Assembly: GCF_001461825.1 (NCBI RefSeq)
Contig: NZ_LLZC01000021.1
Location: 62,001 to 126,000, forward strand
DNA length: 64,000 bases
Source of the DNA: Bacillus velezensis
GTDB lineage: Bacteria > Bacillota > Bacilli > Bacillales > Bacillaceae
Direction of reading: 5' to 3'
Under the pieces are notes generated by a model. That model made no database searches and was not told where the DNA came from. It saw only the letters and a list, made by a program, of their open reading frames with translations. Shown piece by piece: positions 22,193 through 30,439 of this stretch (positions within the stretch are counted from its first letter, which is position 1; every line of letters begins with the position of its first letter). A program made the position numbers and the translations under genes.

Positions 22193-23593
22193 ATGAATTG
22201 GCGATTAACAGGCAGATATATGGTCTCTGTCATTATCGTGACCATCATTACAGTCTTCATTAATTTATTTATTTTTATGTTTTGGCTCGTTTTCCAGGCG
22301 AACAGCCAACATAACGAAGAAAGTACACCGGAAACTTTCACAAGATCATTCCGACAATATGTCACGTTATCGAACAATGGTATCACAGTAAACAAAGAGG
22401 GCCAAAAAGCTTTAAAAGAGCAGAATGCATGGATTCAAATATTAGATGAAAACGGACAGGATGTTTATCATGATAGAGAACCTAAAGGACTGAAGGAAAA
22501 ATATACGCCTATTGAAATTGTAAATTTACATAAATATAAGGATGAACAATTATTATCAACCATTTACGCCGGCGGAAAAAAAGTAAACGGCAAGGAGTAC
22601 AGTTACTTTATAGGGTTTAAAAATCCCTCTCTCGGAAAATATGTCCTCTCATATGATACCAAGGAATTTGTGACGAAGTTCAATGCAGGGACCATCATAT
22701 TATTATCAATAGATGCATTGATCGCGTTACTCATCGGCTATCTATTCAGCCGGCAGCTCACAAAACCGCTCGGCCGTGTCATTCAAGGAATCCAGCGGTT
22801 AGCTAATGGAGATTATACGATCAAAATGAAATCCAAAGGCATTTATAAAGATGTCTTCTATAATGTCAATCATTTATCGGAACAACTATCTTCAAGCAAA
22901 AAAGAAAAAGATAAATTAGAGCAAATGCGTGAAGAGTGGATCAGTCATATTTCTCATGACATTAAAACACCATTAGCATCTATTCAAGGCTATGCAGAAA
23001 TCATCCAAGATCCAAATTACCATCTCACAGTCGAACAGATCAGAGAGTACGCCCAGATCATTCAGAGTAAATCCCTCTATATGAAAGATGTGATGGAAGA
23101 TTTAAATTTAACGACAAGGCTGAAAAACAACGATGTGATGTTACATACAGAGCGGGTAAACCTTGTATCGCTGCTGCGGGAAACGTTAATTGATATGTTA
23201 AACGATTCTAGATATGCGGATAAATCCATTGAACTTCAAACGAACCTGGAAAAGCTGATGCTGAACCTTGATGCGATATTAATTCGGAGAGCGGTCACGA
23301 ATCTCATTTTAAATGCCCTCGTTCACAATGATCCTGATGTGAAGATCGTTGTACAGCTTGAACAAAAAGAACGAACTCATGTGACAATTAAGGACAACGG
23401 CAAAGGGATAGAAGAAGAGGAGCTGGAAAAAGTGTTTGATCGCTATTACAGGGGCACAAATACAGGAACGACGCATGCAGGCTCTGGTCTTGGAATGGCC
23501 ATAGCAAAGGATATTATCCAAAAGCACGGAGGGGACATCACCATTCAAAGCACCACGGGAGAAGGGACAACGATAGATATACAATTATCATAA
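22193..23593 (+). CDS. Membrane sensor histidine kinase
   Basis: Partner of the preceding response regulator, 466 residues. The first membrane helix lies at about 12-35, an extracellular region of about 130 residues follows, and the second helix is near 166-188. Then come a HAMP-like linker (SRQLTKPL onward) and a HisKA domain with phospho-accepting His255 in ISHDIKTPLAS. The HATPase_c domain has the N box (NLILNALVHN), G1 (DNGKGI) and G2 (GSGLGMAI). The extracellular size suggests a small sensed ligand or envelope signal rather than the very short loop of BceS-type antibiotic sensors; the ligand is unknown. The adjacent convergent DUF4870 gene is the most likely local target. Confidence 0.9.
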   Translation: MNWRLTGRYMVSVIIVTIITVFINLFIFMFWLVFQANSQHNEESTPETFTRSFRQYVTLSNNGITVNKEGQKALKEQNAWIQILDENGQDVYHDREPKGLKEKYTPIEIVNLHKYKDEQLLSTIYAGGKKVNGKEYSYFIGFKNPSLGKYVLSYDTKEFVTKFNAGTIILLSIDALIALLIGYLFSRQLTKPLGRVIQGIQRLANGDYTIKMKSKGIYKDVFYNVNHLSEQLSSSKKEKDKLEQMREEWISHISHDIKTPLASIQGYAEIIQDPNYHLTVEQIREYAQIIQSKSLYMKDVMEDLNLTTRLKNNDVMLHTERVNLVSLLRETLIDMLNDSRYADKSIELQTNLEKLMLNLDAILIRRAVTNLILNALVHNDPDVKIVVQLEQKERTHVTIKDNGKGIEEEELEKVFDRYYRGTNTGTTHAGSGLGMAIAKDIIQKHGGDITIQSTTGEGTTIDIQLS

Positions 23594-23602
23594 TGGCTAT
23601 AC

Positions 23603-23641
23603 AAAAAAAGGTTCTGTTGATCAATAACAGAACCTTTTTTT
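23603..23641. terminator. Bidirectional terminator between the kinase and the DUF4870 gene
   Basis: A-run, GGTTCTGTT stem, 7-nt loop, AACAGAACC stem and T-run (23603-23641). It can serve the kinase gene on the plus strand and the DUF4870 gene on the minus strand. Confidence 0.9.
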
Positions 23642-23642
23642 C

Positions 23643-23954
23643 CTATTGTTCCGAAAACACTTTGATTCCTTTGACAATGTTCCAAATGAAAAAGTAGATC
23701 GCCACAAGGAATGTAACAGCATACGTCGCAAGCAGGAAAGGCCCGGCGTGCCTGATGTCATTCATACCAAGTAAACCTGAAGCGATGATGCCAATTACAA
23801 AAATCAAATAAGGAATCAGATGCGTCCACAAAGATTTTTTCGCATGATATTTCACATCGTCCTGGCCTAAGAAATAGACGATAATCGGAAACAGAAACGG
23901 CGCAAAAAATATACTGAAGTAACATAATGAAGACAAAATTTTATTTTCTCTCAA
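23643..23954 (-). CDS. Small DUF4870-type integral membrane protein
   Basis: Protein of 103 residues with three to four predicted hydrophobic helices and the family-like stretch CYFSIFFAPFLFPIIVYF, then DDVKYHAKKSLWTH. This is typical of DUF4870 (Tic20-like) proteins, whose biochemical role is not established; in some Bacilli related proteins sit next to stress-responsive two-component systems. The start codon is TTG 23954 with GAGGTG seven nt upstream. It converges on the kinase gene through a shared terminator, and its upstream region holds 11-bp phased repeats, so control by the neighbouring regulator is plausible. Confidence 0.8.
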   Translation of the reverse strand: MRENKILSSLCYFSIFFAPFLFPIIVYFLGQDDVKYHAKKSLWTHLIPYLIFVIGIIASGLLGMNDIRHAGPFLLATYAVTFLVAIYFFIWNIVKGIKVFSEQ

Positions 23955-24397
23955 ACCTTTTCACCTCTATGATTTATTGAAGGGGAATTCTTCTGGCTGA
24001 ATCCCTCACTGAAGTACAATCTTATTGTACAACTCCAACCTTAACCCGTATTAATCCAAACCTTACATCAACCTTACATTAACAAGGACGGGCAAGGGCT
24101 CGTCTTCTTACAGCAATCATAAGATTCAATGCCATATTGAGACTCATCACATTCAGCGTGTCTACGTTGGATTCGATTGAAAAATGACGTGTAAAGTCCC
24201 GTTTCAGTCCGGTTTTCTTTGTTCTATATGTGTCAGGTGTGTCTTATTTAATAGAGATAGAGCAAATTGACAGGCTTTTACACCTCTCAAAAACAAGAAA
24301 TTAGGTTGATAGACAATCATGAGAAAGATTTTTACAATGAGTTCGAGCTCATAAGAAGTGAAGAGCCAAAATGATGCGAGGGAGGAAAAGATTAGAT
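23955..24397. other. Intergenic region upstream of DUF4870 gene and bglC
   Basis: No gene in this 443-bp stretch. It holds a palindrome GTACAAT-CTT-ATTGTAC (24014-24030) and an array of 11-bp phased AACCTTA repeats (listed separately) toward the DUF4870 side. On the bglC side there is AT-rich sequence and the bglC ribosome binding site. I found no convincing bglC promoter by eye. Confidence 0.5.
24037..24080 (-). promoter_or_regulatory. 11-bp phased direct repeats, probable response regulator binding site
   Basis: Four consecutive 11-mers: AACCTTAACCC, GTATTAATCCA, AACCTTACATC and AACCTTACATT. Three begin with AACCTTA in exact 11/22-bp register. Direct repeats at one helical turn are the usual binding pattern of OmpR/PhoB-type regulators. 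On the minus strand they lie just upstream of a TACAAT -10-like box (24024-24029) for the DUF4870 gene. The upper-strand hexamers TTAACC, TTAATC and TTACAT also resemble PhoP boxes, so the cognate regulator is not certain. Confidence 0.55.
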
Positions 24398-25903
24398 ATG
24401 AAACGGTCAATTTCTATTTTTATTACGTGTTTATTGATTGCGGTATTGACAATGGGCGGCTTGCTGCCTTCGCCGGCATCTGCAGCAGGGACAAAAACGC
24501 CAGTAGCCAAGAATGGTCAGCTTAGCATAAAAGGTACACAACTCGTAAACCGAGACGGCAAAGCGGTACAACTGAAAGGGATCAGTTCACATGGATTGCA
24601 ATGGTATGGCGATTTCGTCAATAAAGACAGCTTAAAATGGCTGAGAGACGATTGGGGCATCACCGTTTTCCGCGCGGCAATGTATACGGCAGATGGCGGT
24701 TATATTGACAACCCGACCGTGAAAAATAAAGTAAAAGAAGCGGTTGAAGCGGCAAAAGAACTTGGGATATATGTCATCATTGACTGGCATATCTTAAATG
24801 ACGGCAACCCAAACCAAAATAAAGAGAAGGCAAAAGAATTTTTCAAGGAGATGTCAAGTCTTTACGGAAACACGCCAAACGTCATTTATGAAATTGCAAA
24901 CGAACCAAACGGTGACGTGAACTGGAAGCGTGATATTAAACCGTATGCGGAAGAAGTGATTTCCGTTATCCGCAAAAATGATCCAGACAACATCATCATT
25001 GTCGGAACCGGTACATGGAGCCAGGATGTGAATGATGCTGCCGATGACCAGCTAAAAGATGCAAACGTCATGTACGCGCTTCATTTTTATGCCGGCACAC
25101 ACGGCCAATCTTTACGGGATAAAGCAAACTACGCACTCAGCAAAGGAGCGCCTATTTTCGTGACGGAATGGGGAACAAGCGATGCGTCTGGAAATGGCGG
25201 TGTATTCCTTGGCCAGTCGCGGGAATGGCTGAATTATCTCGACAGCAAGAACATCAGCTGGGTGAACTGGAATCTTTCTGATAAGCAGGAATCATCCTCG
25301 GCTTTAAAGCCGGGAGCATCTAAAACAGGCGGCTGGCCGCTTACAGATTTAACTGCTTCAGGAACATTCGTTAGAGAAAACATTCGCGGCTACAAAGATT
25401 CAACGAAAGAACGCCCTGAAACGCCAGCACAAGATAACCCCACACAGGAAAAAGGTATTTCTGTACAATACAAAGCAGGGGATGGGCGTGTGAACAGCAA
25501 TCAAATCCGCCCGCAGCTTCACATAAAAAATAACGGCGATGCGACGGTGGATTTAAAAGATGTCACTGCCCGTTACTGGTATAACGTGAAAAACAAAGGC
25601 CAAAACTTTGACTTTGACTGTGACTACGCGCAGATTGGATGCGGCAATCTGACCCACAAATTTGTGACGCTGCATAAACCTAAGCAAGGTGCAGATACCT
25701 ATCTGGAACTGGGGTTTAAAACAGGAACGCTGTCACCGGGAGCAAGCACAGGGAATATTCAGCTTCGTCTTCACAATGATGACTGGAGCAATTATGCACA
25801 AAGCGGCGATTATTCCTTTTTCCAATCAAATACGTTTAAAACAACGAAAAAAATCACATTATATCATCAAGGAAAACTGATTTGGGGAACAGAACCCAAT
25901 TAG
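24398..25903 (+). CDS. bglC: Secreted endo-1,4-beta-glucanase (GH5 + CBM3)
   Basis: Extracellular cellulase of 501 residues, also called eglS. ATG 24398 is chosen, with GGGAGG at 24380-24385 and an MKRSISIF signal peptide ending near ASAA; the earlier ATG 24371 precedes that site. The GH5 barrel has the acid/base Glu169 in EIANEPNG and nucleophile Glu257 in FVTEWGT. A linker ([10 protein letters not shown]) leads to a C-terminal CBM3 ([10 protein letters not shown] onward) for cellulose binding. It cleaves internal beta-1,4 bonds in soluble cellulose and related glucans. In B. subtilis the gene sits between alsT and xynC; here two accessory blocks separate it from both. Confidence 0.96.
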   Translation: MKRSISIFITCLLIAVLTMGGLLPSPASAAGTKTPVAKNGQLSIKGTQLVNRDGKAVQLKGISSHGLQWYGDFVNKDSLKWLRDDWGITVFRAAMYTADGGYIDNPTVKNKVKEAVEAAKELGIYVIIDWHILNDGNPNQNKEKAKEFFKEMSSLYGNTPNVIYEIANEPNGDVNWKRDIKPYAEEVISVIRKNDPDNIIIVGTGTWSQDVNDAADDQLKDANVMYALHFYAGTHGQSLRDKANYALSKGAPIFVTEWGTSDASGNGGVFLGQSREWLNYLDSKNISWVNWNLSDKQESSSALKPGASKTGGWPLTDLTASGTFVRENIRGYKDSTKERPETPAQDNPTQEKGISVQYKAGDGRVNSNQIRPQLHIKNNGDATVDLKDVTARYWYNVKNKGQNFDFDCDYAQIGCGNLTHKFVTLHKPKQGADTYLELGFKTGTLSPGASTGNIQLRLHNDDWSNYAQSGDYSFFQSNTFKTTKKITLYHQGKLIWGTEPN

Positions 25904-25914
25904 TTAAGCTTTAG

Positions 25915-25942
25915 GCGGACATCAGCAACGATGTCCGCTTTT
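25915..25942 (+). terminator. bglC terminator
   Basis: Perfect 9-bp stem GCGGACATC / GATGTCCGC with a 6-nt loop and a T4 tail, shortly after the bglC stop codon. Confidence 0.85.
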
Positions 25943-26166
25943 ATCATCTTAACAGCAATACAAGGAGGTTTACGTGGCGGATGAAACTCTGAAACAGTAT
26001 ATGGGCCTGTACAAATGTTGTTAGCAATCTCAAGAAAGCCCAGGAGTAGATATGATTCACTGAACAGATGTTCAATTTAAATCTAATAATGAAGAGGGCC
26101 TAGTCAAAGGCGCTCTTCATTATTAGATAAGACATAATCATTACACAAGATTTATGTCATGGTTCT
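25943..26166. other. Gene-poor junction before the Thoeris operon
   Basis: There is no full gene here. An AAGGAGG (about 25963) precedes a GTG that opens only 16 codons, which looks like a gene remnant. A long imperfect hairpin follows, with TCTAATAATGAAGAG (26082-26096) pairing with 26113-26127 and a GCC/GGC inner pair, but no T-run. This is the left edge of an AT-rich block. Confidence 0.45.
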
Positions 26167-26210
26167 ATATTCATATTTTCATTGTAATAAATTGAAAATA
26201 TGAATATAAT
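26167..26210 (+). promoter_or_regulatory. thsAB promoter overlapped by a perfect 15-bp inverted repeat
   Basis: -35 TTGTAA (26182-26187), 17-bp spacer, -10 TATAAT (26205-26210): a near-consensus sigma-A promoter 34 nt before the thsA ATG. The inverted repeat ATATTCATATTTTCA (26167-26181) and its complement (26193-26207) brackets the -35 and enters the -10, as an operator would. No local regulator gene is present. Confidence 0.7.
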
Positions 26211-26244
26211 AGGTAGTGATCGCAATACTAACATTGGAGGTTTT

Positions 26245-27093
26245 ATGTGGAAGTTTAAAGAATTAATAAGAGATAAGACATTTAGAAGGTGGGCTCTGAG
26301 TATAATTCTGACTATTCCAACTAGTGTGAGTACATTCATTTCATTTCTAGACTTGGATGCTCGTTGTAGATTAATTATTTTACTTATATTAGTAGGGTTG
26401 TCGCTAGTCATAATAATTGTTCAATTCATTAGACTACTTTTTATGAATAATATCACTCTTAATCTCAATGGTTCCGAAGTTGAAATTAAAAAAGGTGATA
26501 TTTTTGAAGTGCCAAGAAATAATTATAAAGTCATTGCATTTAATGAGTATTTTGACACTCAAGTAGATGACGTAATAATCGCCCGCGAAACATTAAATGG
26601 TCAATATATAAAGCGTTATTATTCACATCAAGATATCACTGAGTTGGATCAGAAAATTAAAGATGACGTAAAACTTAAAATTGAAGAAAAAAATGTTGAA
26701 AGACCTTTTGGAGGAAAAACAACACGTTACAGCTTGGGATCAGTCTTTAAAGATATGGATTTTTTTCTAGTTGCTTTTTCGAAGTTTGATAGGGAAAATC
26801 GTGCCCAATTAAAACTAAATGAATATGCAAGCTGCATGCTTAATGTATGGAATGAAATCAATACATTACATGCAAGCAAAGAAGTGTTTATCCCCTTATT
26901 AGGTTCTGGAATAACAAGACATGTGGATTCTGATGTTGGAGTCAATGAACTATTACATATAATGTTGTGGACATTTCAGATCAGTAAAGTAAAGTTTAGA
27001 GAACCAGCCAAAGTTACAATTCTTTTGTACAAAAATGATCACAAGAAGATCAATTTTTATAAGTTAAAGGAGTTTGAGAAGAATGGGTTATAG
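26245..27093 (+). CDS. thsA: Type II Thoeris effector ThsA (two TM helices + Macro domain)
   Basis: Anti-phage effector of 282 residues. Two membrane helices (about 17-35 and 43-66) are followed by a Macro-like domain (about 73-275) opening with EIKKGDIFEV and carrying IPLLGSGITR, a glycine loop of the kind Macro domains use to bind ADP-ribose-like ligands. In type II Thoeris, ThsB makes a nucleotide signal (reported as histidine-ADP-ribose) that the Macro domain senses, and the membrane part then drives abortive cell damage. ATG 26245 is chosen because the in-frame ATG 26200 lies upstream of the -10 box; GGAGG sits four nt ahead, which is short. It overlaps thsB by 11 nt. The AT-rich composition points to horizontal gain. 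Assignment rests on architecture and partner. Confidence 0.85.
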   Translation: MWKFKELIRDKTFRRWALSIILTIPTSVSTFISFLDLDARCRLIILLILVGLSLVIIIVQFIRLLFMNNITLNLNGSEVEIKKGDIFEVPRNNYKVIAFNEYFDTQVDDVIIARETLNGQYIKRYYSHQDITELDQKIKDDVKLKIEEKNVERPFGGKTTRYSLGSVFKDMDFFLVAFSKFDRENRAQLKLNEYASCMLNVWNEINTLHASKEVFIPLLGSGITRHVDSDVGVNELLHIMLWTFQISKVKFREPAKVTILLYKNDHKKINFYKLKEFEKNGL

Positions 27094-27655
27094 GAATGGA
27101 AATTATGCTGCTTTCTATGTCAGTGAACCGTTTAGTGAAAGTAGTTTAGGGGCTAATGCAACCAAGGATTTTGTGTCGTATAACATGTTAAGAGCATGGA
27201 AAGGAAAAGATAATAACTACCCATTTAATGACTCCCACGATAAAACATACAATGTACGGGACGGTAGTGATTGGGAGAAAACATTAAAGCCAAGATTAAG
27301 AAAAAGATTAGATCAATCAAAAAATATAATCTTTTTTTTAAGTAAGCATACTGAAAACAGCAAAGCTTTGCGAGAAGAAATTGATTACGGTATTAATGTG
27401 AAGGGGCTACCAGTTATCGTTGTATACCCTGAACTTTCCGAAAAGAGTGACATCATCGACTGCACTACAAAGGTTTTCAGATCAGAAGTGGTGAATTTAT
27501 GGAGTCGAGTCCCTGTTTTTAAAGACTCTATGCTAAAGGTACCAACTATTCATATTCCTTATAAAAAAGACCAAATTAAAAAAGCTTTAGAGAACAAAGA
27601 TTTTATGATTAATTCAAAGATTTCTGCAGGTTCGGTTTATTTTTATCCATGTTAA
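27083..27655 (+). CDS. thsB: Type II Thoeris TIR-like signal synthase ThsB
   Basis: Phage-sensing enzyme of 190 residues with the ThsB/MTH538 TIR-like fold (DUF1863 family). Visible signature stretches are AAFYVSEPF, FVSYNMLRAWKG, TYNVRDGSDWE, NIIFFLSKHTENSKALREEIDYG and LPVIVVYPE. On phage infection ThsB proteins use NAD+ to make a cyclic or conjugated ADP-ribose signal for ThsA. ATG 27083 overlaps the thsA stop and has AAAGGAG at 27066-27072; a TTG at 27074 is too close to that site. Overlap implies translational coupling and fixed stoichiometry. The active-site Glu cannot be assigned safely by eye. Ends with a hairpin terminator. Confidence 0.88.
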   Translation: MGYRNGNYAAFYVSEPFSESSLGANATKDFVSYNMLRAWKGKDNNYPFNDSHDKTYNVRDGSDWEKTLKPRLRKRLDQSKNIIFFLSKHTENSKALREEIDYGINVKGLPVIVVYPELSEKSDIIDCTTKVFRSEVVNLWSRVPVFKDSMLKVPTIHIPYKKDQIKKALENKDFMINSKISAGSVYFYPC

Positions 27656-27730
27656 TCTATTATGGGTGAATATAATTTAAAGAGAAAGAATAGATTTTCA
27701 GTTTCGTCCTCATGGTAGCTCATTAATTCA

Positions 27731-27775
27731 AAAACCTCTATGACCAATTTAATTTATTGAGGAGGTAGAGGTTTT
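27731..27775 (+). terminator. Probable thsAB terminator
   Basis: Inverted repeat AAAACCTCTA (27731-27740) / TAGAGGTTTT (27766-27775), 75 nt after the thsB stop. The loop is long (25 nt) and the T-run short, so efficiency is uncertain. Confidence 0.55.
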
Positions 27776-27822
27776 GGTATTAAAATGATGAAGATAGATT
27801 ATTGGATATGAATTTCATTTTA

Positions 27823-27857
<35 letters not shown>

Positions 27858-27868
27858 TCTTTAATGGA

Positions 27869-27915
27869 AATTCTGTCTCGTTATCTTAAGTATACTTAGT
27901 TGGTGAGACAGAATT
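27869..27915. repeat. Nested palindromes downstream of the small secreted gene
   Basis: Outer perfect 11-bp arms AATTCTGTCTC (27869-27879) / GAGACAGAATT (27905-27915) enclose a 12-bp palindrome TAAGTATACTTA (27887-27898). There is no T-run. It lies between convergent genes and could be a weak terminator, a protein-binding site or a trace of a mobile element end. I recognise no known family. Confidence 0.6.
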
Positions 27916-27951
27916 AAAAAAATAGGATGTATTACGATTTGTATTTATTTC

Positions 27952-28221
27952 TTACTGCTTTACATAGCATCGATCTTTATAAATTGTTTCACACTTTACT
28001 TCTTCCACATCAACTTTGCCATCGGATAATCTTGTGTAAACATAAACCCATTTTTCATTTCCGTTTTTAATAAACATGTCGAATTTAAAAGCGTCAGTAT
28101 ATTTGTCCATGACCCAGATCAATCCCGGAAGAGTTTCTGCTTTTGCTGGCGACACAGAAACTAATAATGCTCCAGCAATTACAGCCGCACCGGCTATTTT
28201 TTTAATTTTACTTTTTAACAT
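27952..28221 (-). CDS. Small secreted protein of unknown function
   Basis: Precursor of 89 residues. ATG 28221 is chosen because a purine-rich AAGGGGGC site lies about 8 nt upstream; an in-frame ATG at 28263 lacks one. A signal peptide (KSKIKK, then a hydrophobic core and SPAKAE) leaves a mature chain of about 60 residues rich in aromatic and charged residues, with two cysteines in the tail (VKCETIYKDRCYVKQ) that could form a disulphide. No family recognised; a secreted antimicrobial or protective peptide is conceivable but unsupported. It is convergent with thsAB inside the AT-rich block. Confidence 0.7.
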   Translation of the reverse strand: MLKSKIKKIAGAAVIAGALLVSVSPAKAETLPGLIWVMDKYTDAFKFDMFIKNGNEKWVYVYTRLSDGKVDVEEVKCETIYKDRCYVKQ

Positions 28222-28365
28222 TAATATTGCCCCCTTATGATTTATTGCCTGCTGCTTTCTCACTTAGCAGGTAATCTGATTTTACCATCTTGTACAAAGG
28301 GAATTTGTCATATTTTGTAGATAGGATACTTATTTTCACTAAAAATACATATATTGTCATGAATT

Positions 28366-28770
28366 TTATCCGATCCCCACATACAACAAGCTGATTTCTT
28401 TCTCACTGACACCTATACGCAGCGCATATGCCGTTGTGAAGCCAAACATTTTCGTAAAAATCATGTCATGGGCTAAAATGGATAAAAACGAGATTTTCAG
28501 CAAGGACATATGCCCGGCTGCCTTCACCATACCGCTCAATGTAACAGGTATCTTTGCGGTCGTTTTCATTTCGCGAATCATGAAAGACAGGCAAAGACTG
28601 GCAAGACCGAGGCTGCGTCCCATCCTCATTCACTGACAACATAACCGCTCATGCCCATCCCTGACAGCTGAGCTAACACGAGAATAAATGAGATCCAGCG
28701 CATGACTCCTTTCGTGTCATCTGCCGCAAAAAAGCTCGCAAATAAAATGGTGAATATAACCCATGTAGAT
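28366..28770 (-). pseudogene. Remnant of an MFS transporter gene
   Basis: Two transporter-like fragments in different frames. The upstream one (minus strand, to about 28630) reads STWVIFTILFASFF ... LSGMGMSGYVVSE then stop. The second (28629-28366) reads MSLLKISFLSILAHDMIFTKMFG followed by FTTAYALRIGVSEKE. In MFS proteins these correspond to helices 3-4 and the 6/7 linker region. The N-terminal and C-terminal parts are missing and a frame shift separates the pieces, so no functional product is expected. The 87-residue open frame here should not be called a gene. Confidence 0.65.
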
Positions 28771-28773
28771 GAG

Positions 28774-28800
28774 AAAAAGCCGCCTGATGAACAGACGGCT
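28774..28800 (-). terminator. yndGHJ terminator
   Basis: On the minus strand GCCGTCTG-loop-CAGGCGGC (one G:T pair) followed by T5, just beyond the yndJ stop. Confidence 0.8.
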
Positions 28801-28810
28801 CTGCAGCTTG

Positions 28811-30439
28811 TTATTTGCTTCGGTTACCTGCGGAAGCATGAGTGATCCGATAATGCACAGTTAAAAATTTCAGTCCGAACAGCCACATATGATGAACGGC
28901 CTTCAGGCTTGTTTCGCTCTGGGCTGAAATAAGAAATGTCTCTGCCAGCGGAAGATGACACGCCCCCCATTTCGTCTGCAGATAAATCCCTTCATCACCC
29001 GCTCCGCTTTTTCGCCGTCTGCTTGTCAAAACAAGATTCTGCTTACGCGCATAAGGTTTTAAAATGCCCGTCATTTGGCCGTACGGCAGCGGGAGAGATA
29101 TATTCATGTATCCTTCCCCTTTTGCCCTGTACGCTGAATACAGCGCAGTAAAAACGGTTTCCTGCTTTTCATTTGTTCTGATCCACGCACGGACATTTTT
29201 TCTGCCGTCTTTGTCAGAGTCAACGCCTATGATATCACTGTGCATAATATACCAATCCGGATTCATGGACAGGTGAATCTGCCCCGCTCTTCTGCTGAAC
29301 GGCTCGTACACGCGCGCGAACGGACGAAACCATCTGCTCCACGTCACTTTTGCCATGATGTCATAATCAATTGTCTCTTCATAAAAGGAAATAACGGCCG
29401 GCGCCAGTTTTTCAATTGAAAAGTCTTCAGAATGCAGTTCTCTCATCTGATTCAGAAGGCCGGTATAATGGATGTCATTTGCTGCATGAATATCAGTCAA
29501 AAATTCTTTGCCTATCGTTCTCTTCCCGTAAATACGGCTGAACGTTCTATCACTGCCCTCATCAAACGGTCTCGGATTTTCCAACCTCCACCCCGCCAAA
29601 GCCGGCAGGATAACGCCGAATGCATTGACGGCCCCGTGAATCCAAATCATCTGGCTGATCGTGAGCGTTGCCTCCTCGCGGTAGACACCGTACGAATATA
29701 TCAAAGAAAAAGCAATTGTGATCATTAACACAGCCGAAGAACTCCTGATCAAGATCCTGCCTGTTTTCGTAACAAACGGCGCCTTAAAGACGAGATATGC
29801 ATTTACATACAGACCCGCCAGATACAGAGCGACAGCAATCACATCAAGTGTCTTTGAAAATGTAATCCCCAAGGCAATAAGGATCGGCGAAATCAAAATA
29901 ATGACCGTGCTCCACCGGTAAAGTTCGCGTTTCTCCCGTATGATCCTGCCGAGCAATCCGTTAAAGATCGGAATGAGAAAAGCGGAATAGTGAAAGTGCA
30001 CCGCCGTCAGCAGAACGATAAGCGGGCCGAAATTCATGACGGGAATCTCAAGGACATATGCGAAGAACCAGAATCCGCCCCCGGCCAAATAAATGAAACC
30101 CGCCATAACAGACATCTCTTCTGTTCTGTGAATATTTGTTTTCATCAGCCGCCGGACAGCATACAGTGCCAGCCCAAACGTATAAATGAGCCACACAACG
30201 GCAAAAAAACTGAAGTCTGTGACAAGCGCAAGCACCGCACATAAAGCGGCAACAGGATAACTCCGTAACAACACATTCTCTAAGGTCTTTGACGGCCGAA
30301 AAGCAAAATCGAATACAGCAGGAACGAAAAAAAGTACGGAAAATAAAACAAACGTCTCAGCAGCTGATATATGCGGAGCTTCAGCCGCCGCAAATCCCAA
30401 AAAGCAAATCACGCTTACCATGAGATGACGCTTCAGCAT
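28811..30439 (-). CDS. yndJ: YndJ family membrane protein
   Basis: Protein of 542 residues. The first two thirds are hydrophobic, with roughly ten membrane helices including LVTDFSFFAVVWLIYTFG and FGLALYAVRRLMK-like segments. A soluble C-terminal part has charged, beta-rich sequence around WYIMHSDIIGVDSDKDGRKN and a lipocalin-like tail. This is the YndJ family of B. subtilis, function unknown. Start overlaps the yndH end by 7 nt, so translation is coupled in a three-gene unit with yndH and yndG. Identification is from overall architecture and gene order. Confidence 0.85.
   Translation of the reverse strand: MLKRHLMVSVICFLGFAAAEAPHISAAETFVLFSVLFFVPAVFDFAFRPSKTLENVLLRSYPVAALCAVLALVTDFSFFAVVWLIYTFGLALYAVRRLMKTNIHRTEEMSVMAGFIYLAGGGFWFFAYVLEIPVMNFGPLIVLLTAVHFHYSAFLIPIFNGLLGRIIREKRELYRWSTVIILISPILIALGITFSKTLDVIAVALYLAGLYVNAYLVFKAPFVTKTGRILIRSSSAVLMITIAFSLIYSYGVYREEATLTISQMIWIHGAVNAFGVILPALAGWRLENPRPFDEGSDRTFSRIYGKRTIGKEFLTDIHAANDIHYTGLLNQMRELHSEDFSIEKLAPAVISFYEETIDYDIMAKVTWSRWFRPFARVYEPFSRRAGQIHLSMNPDWYIMHSDIIGVDSDKDGRKNVRAWIRTNEKQETVFTALYSAYRAKGEGYMNISLPLPYGQMTGILKPYARKQNLVLTSRRRKSGAGDEGIYLQTKWGACHLPLAETFLISAQSETSLKAVHHMWLFGLKFLTVHYRITHASAGNRSK

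Noticed and set aside
25975..26025. GTG frame of 16 codons behind AAGGAGG
   Set aside because: Too short and with no recognisable features; more likely a gene remnant than a functional peptide.
26200..26244. Upstream ATG start for thsA
   Set aside because: The ATG lies upstream of the -10 box within an inverted-repeat arm and has no ribosome binding site.
28366..28629. 87-residue open frame as a separate gene
   Set aside because: It reads as the middle of an MFS transporter, continuing a fragment in another frame, so it is part of a pseudogene.
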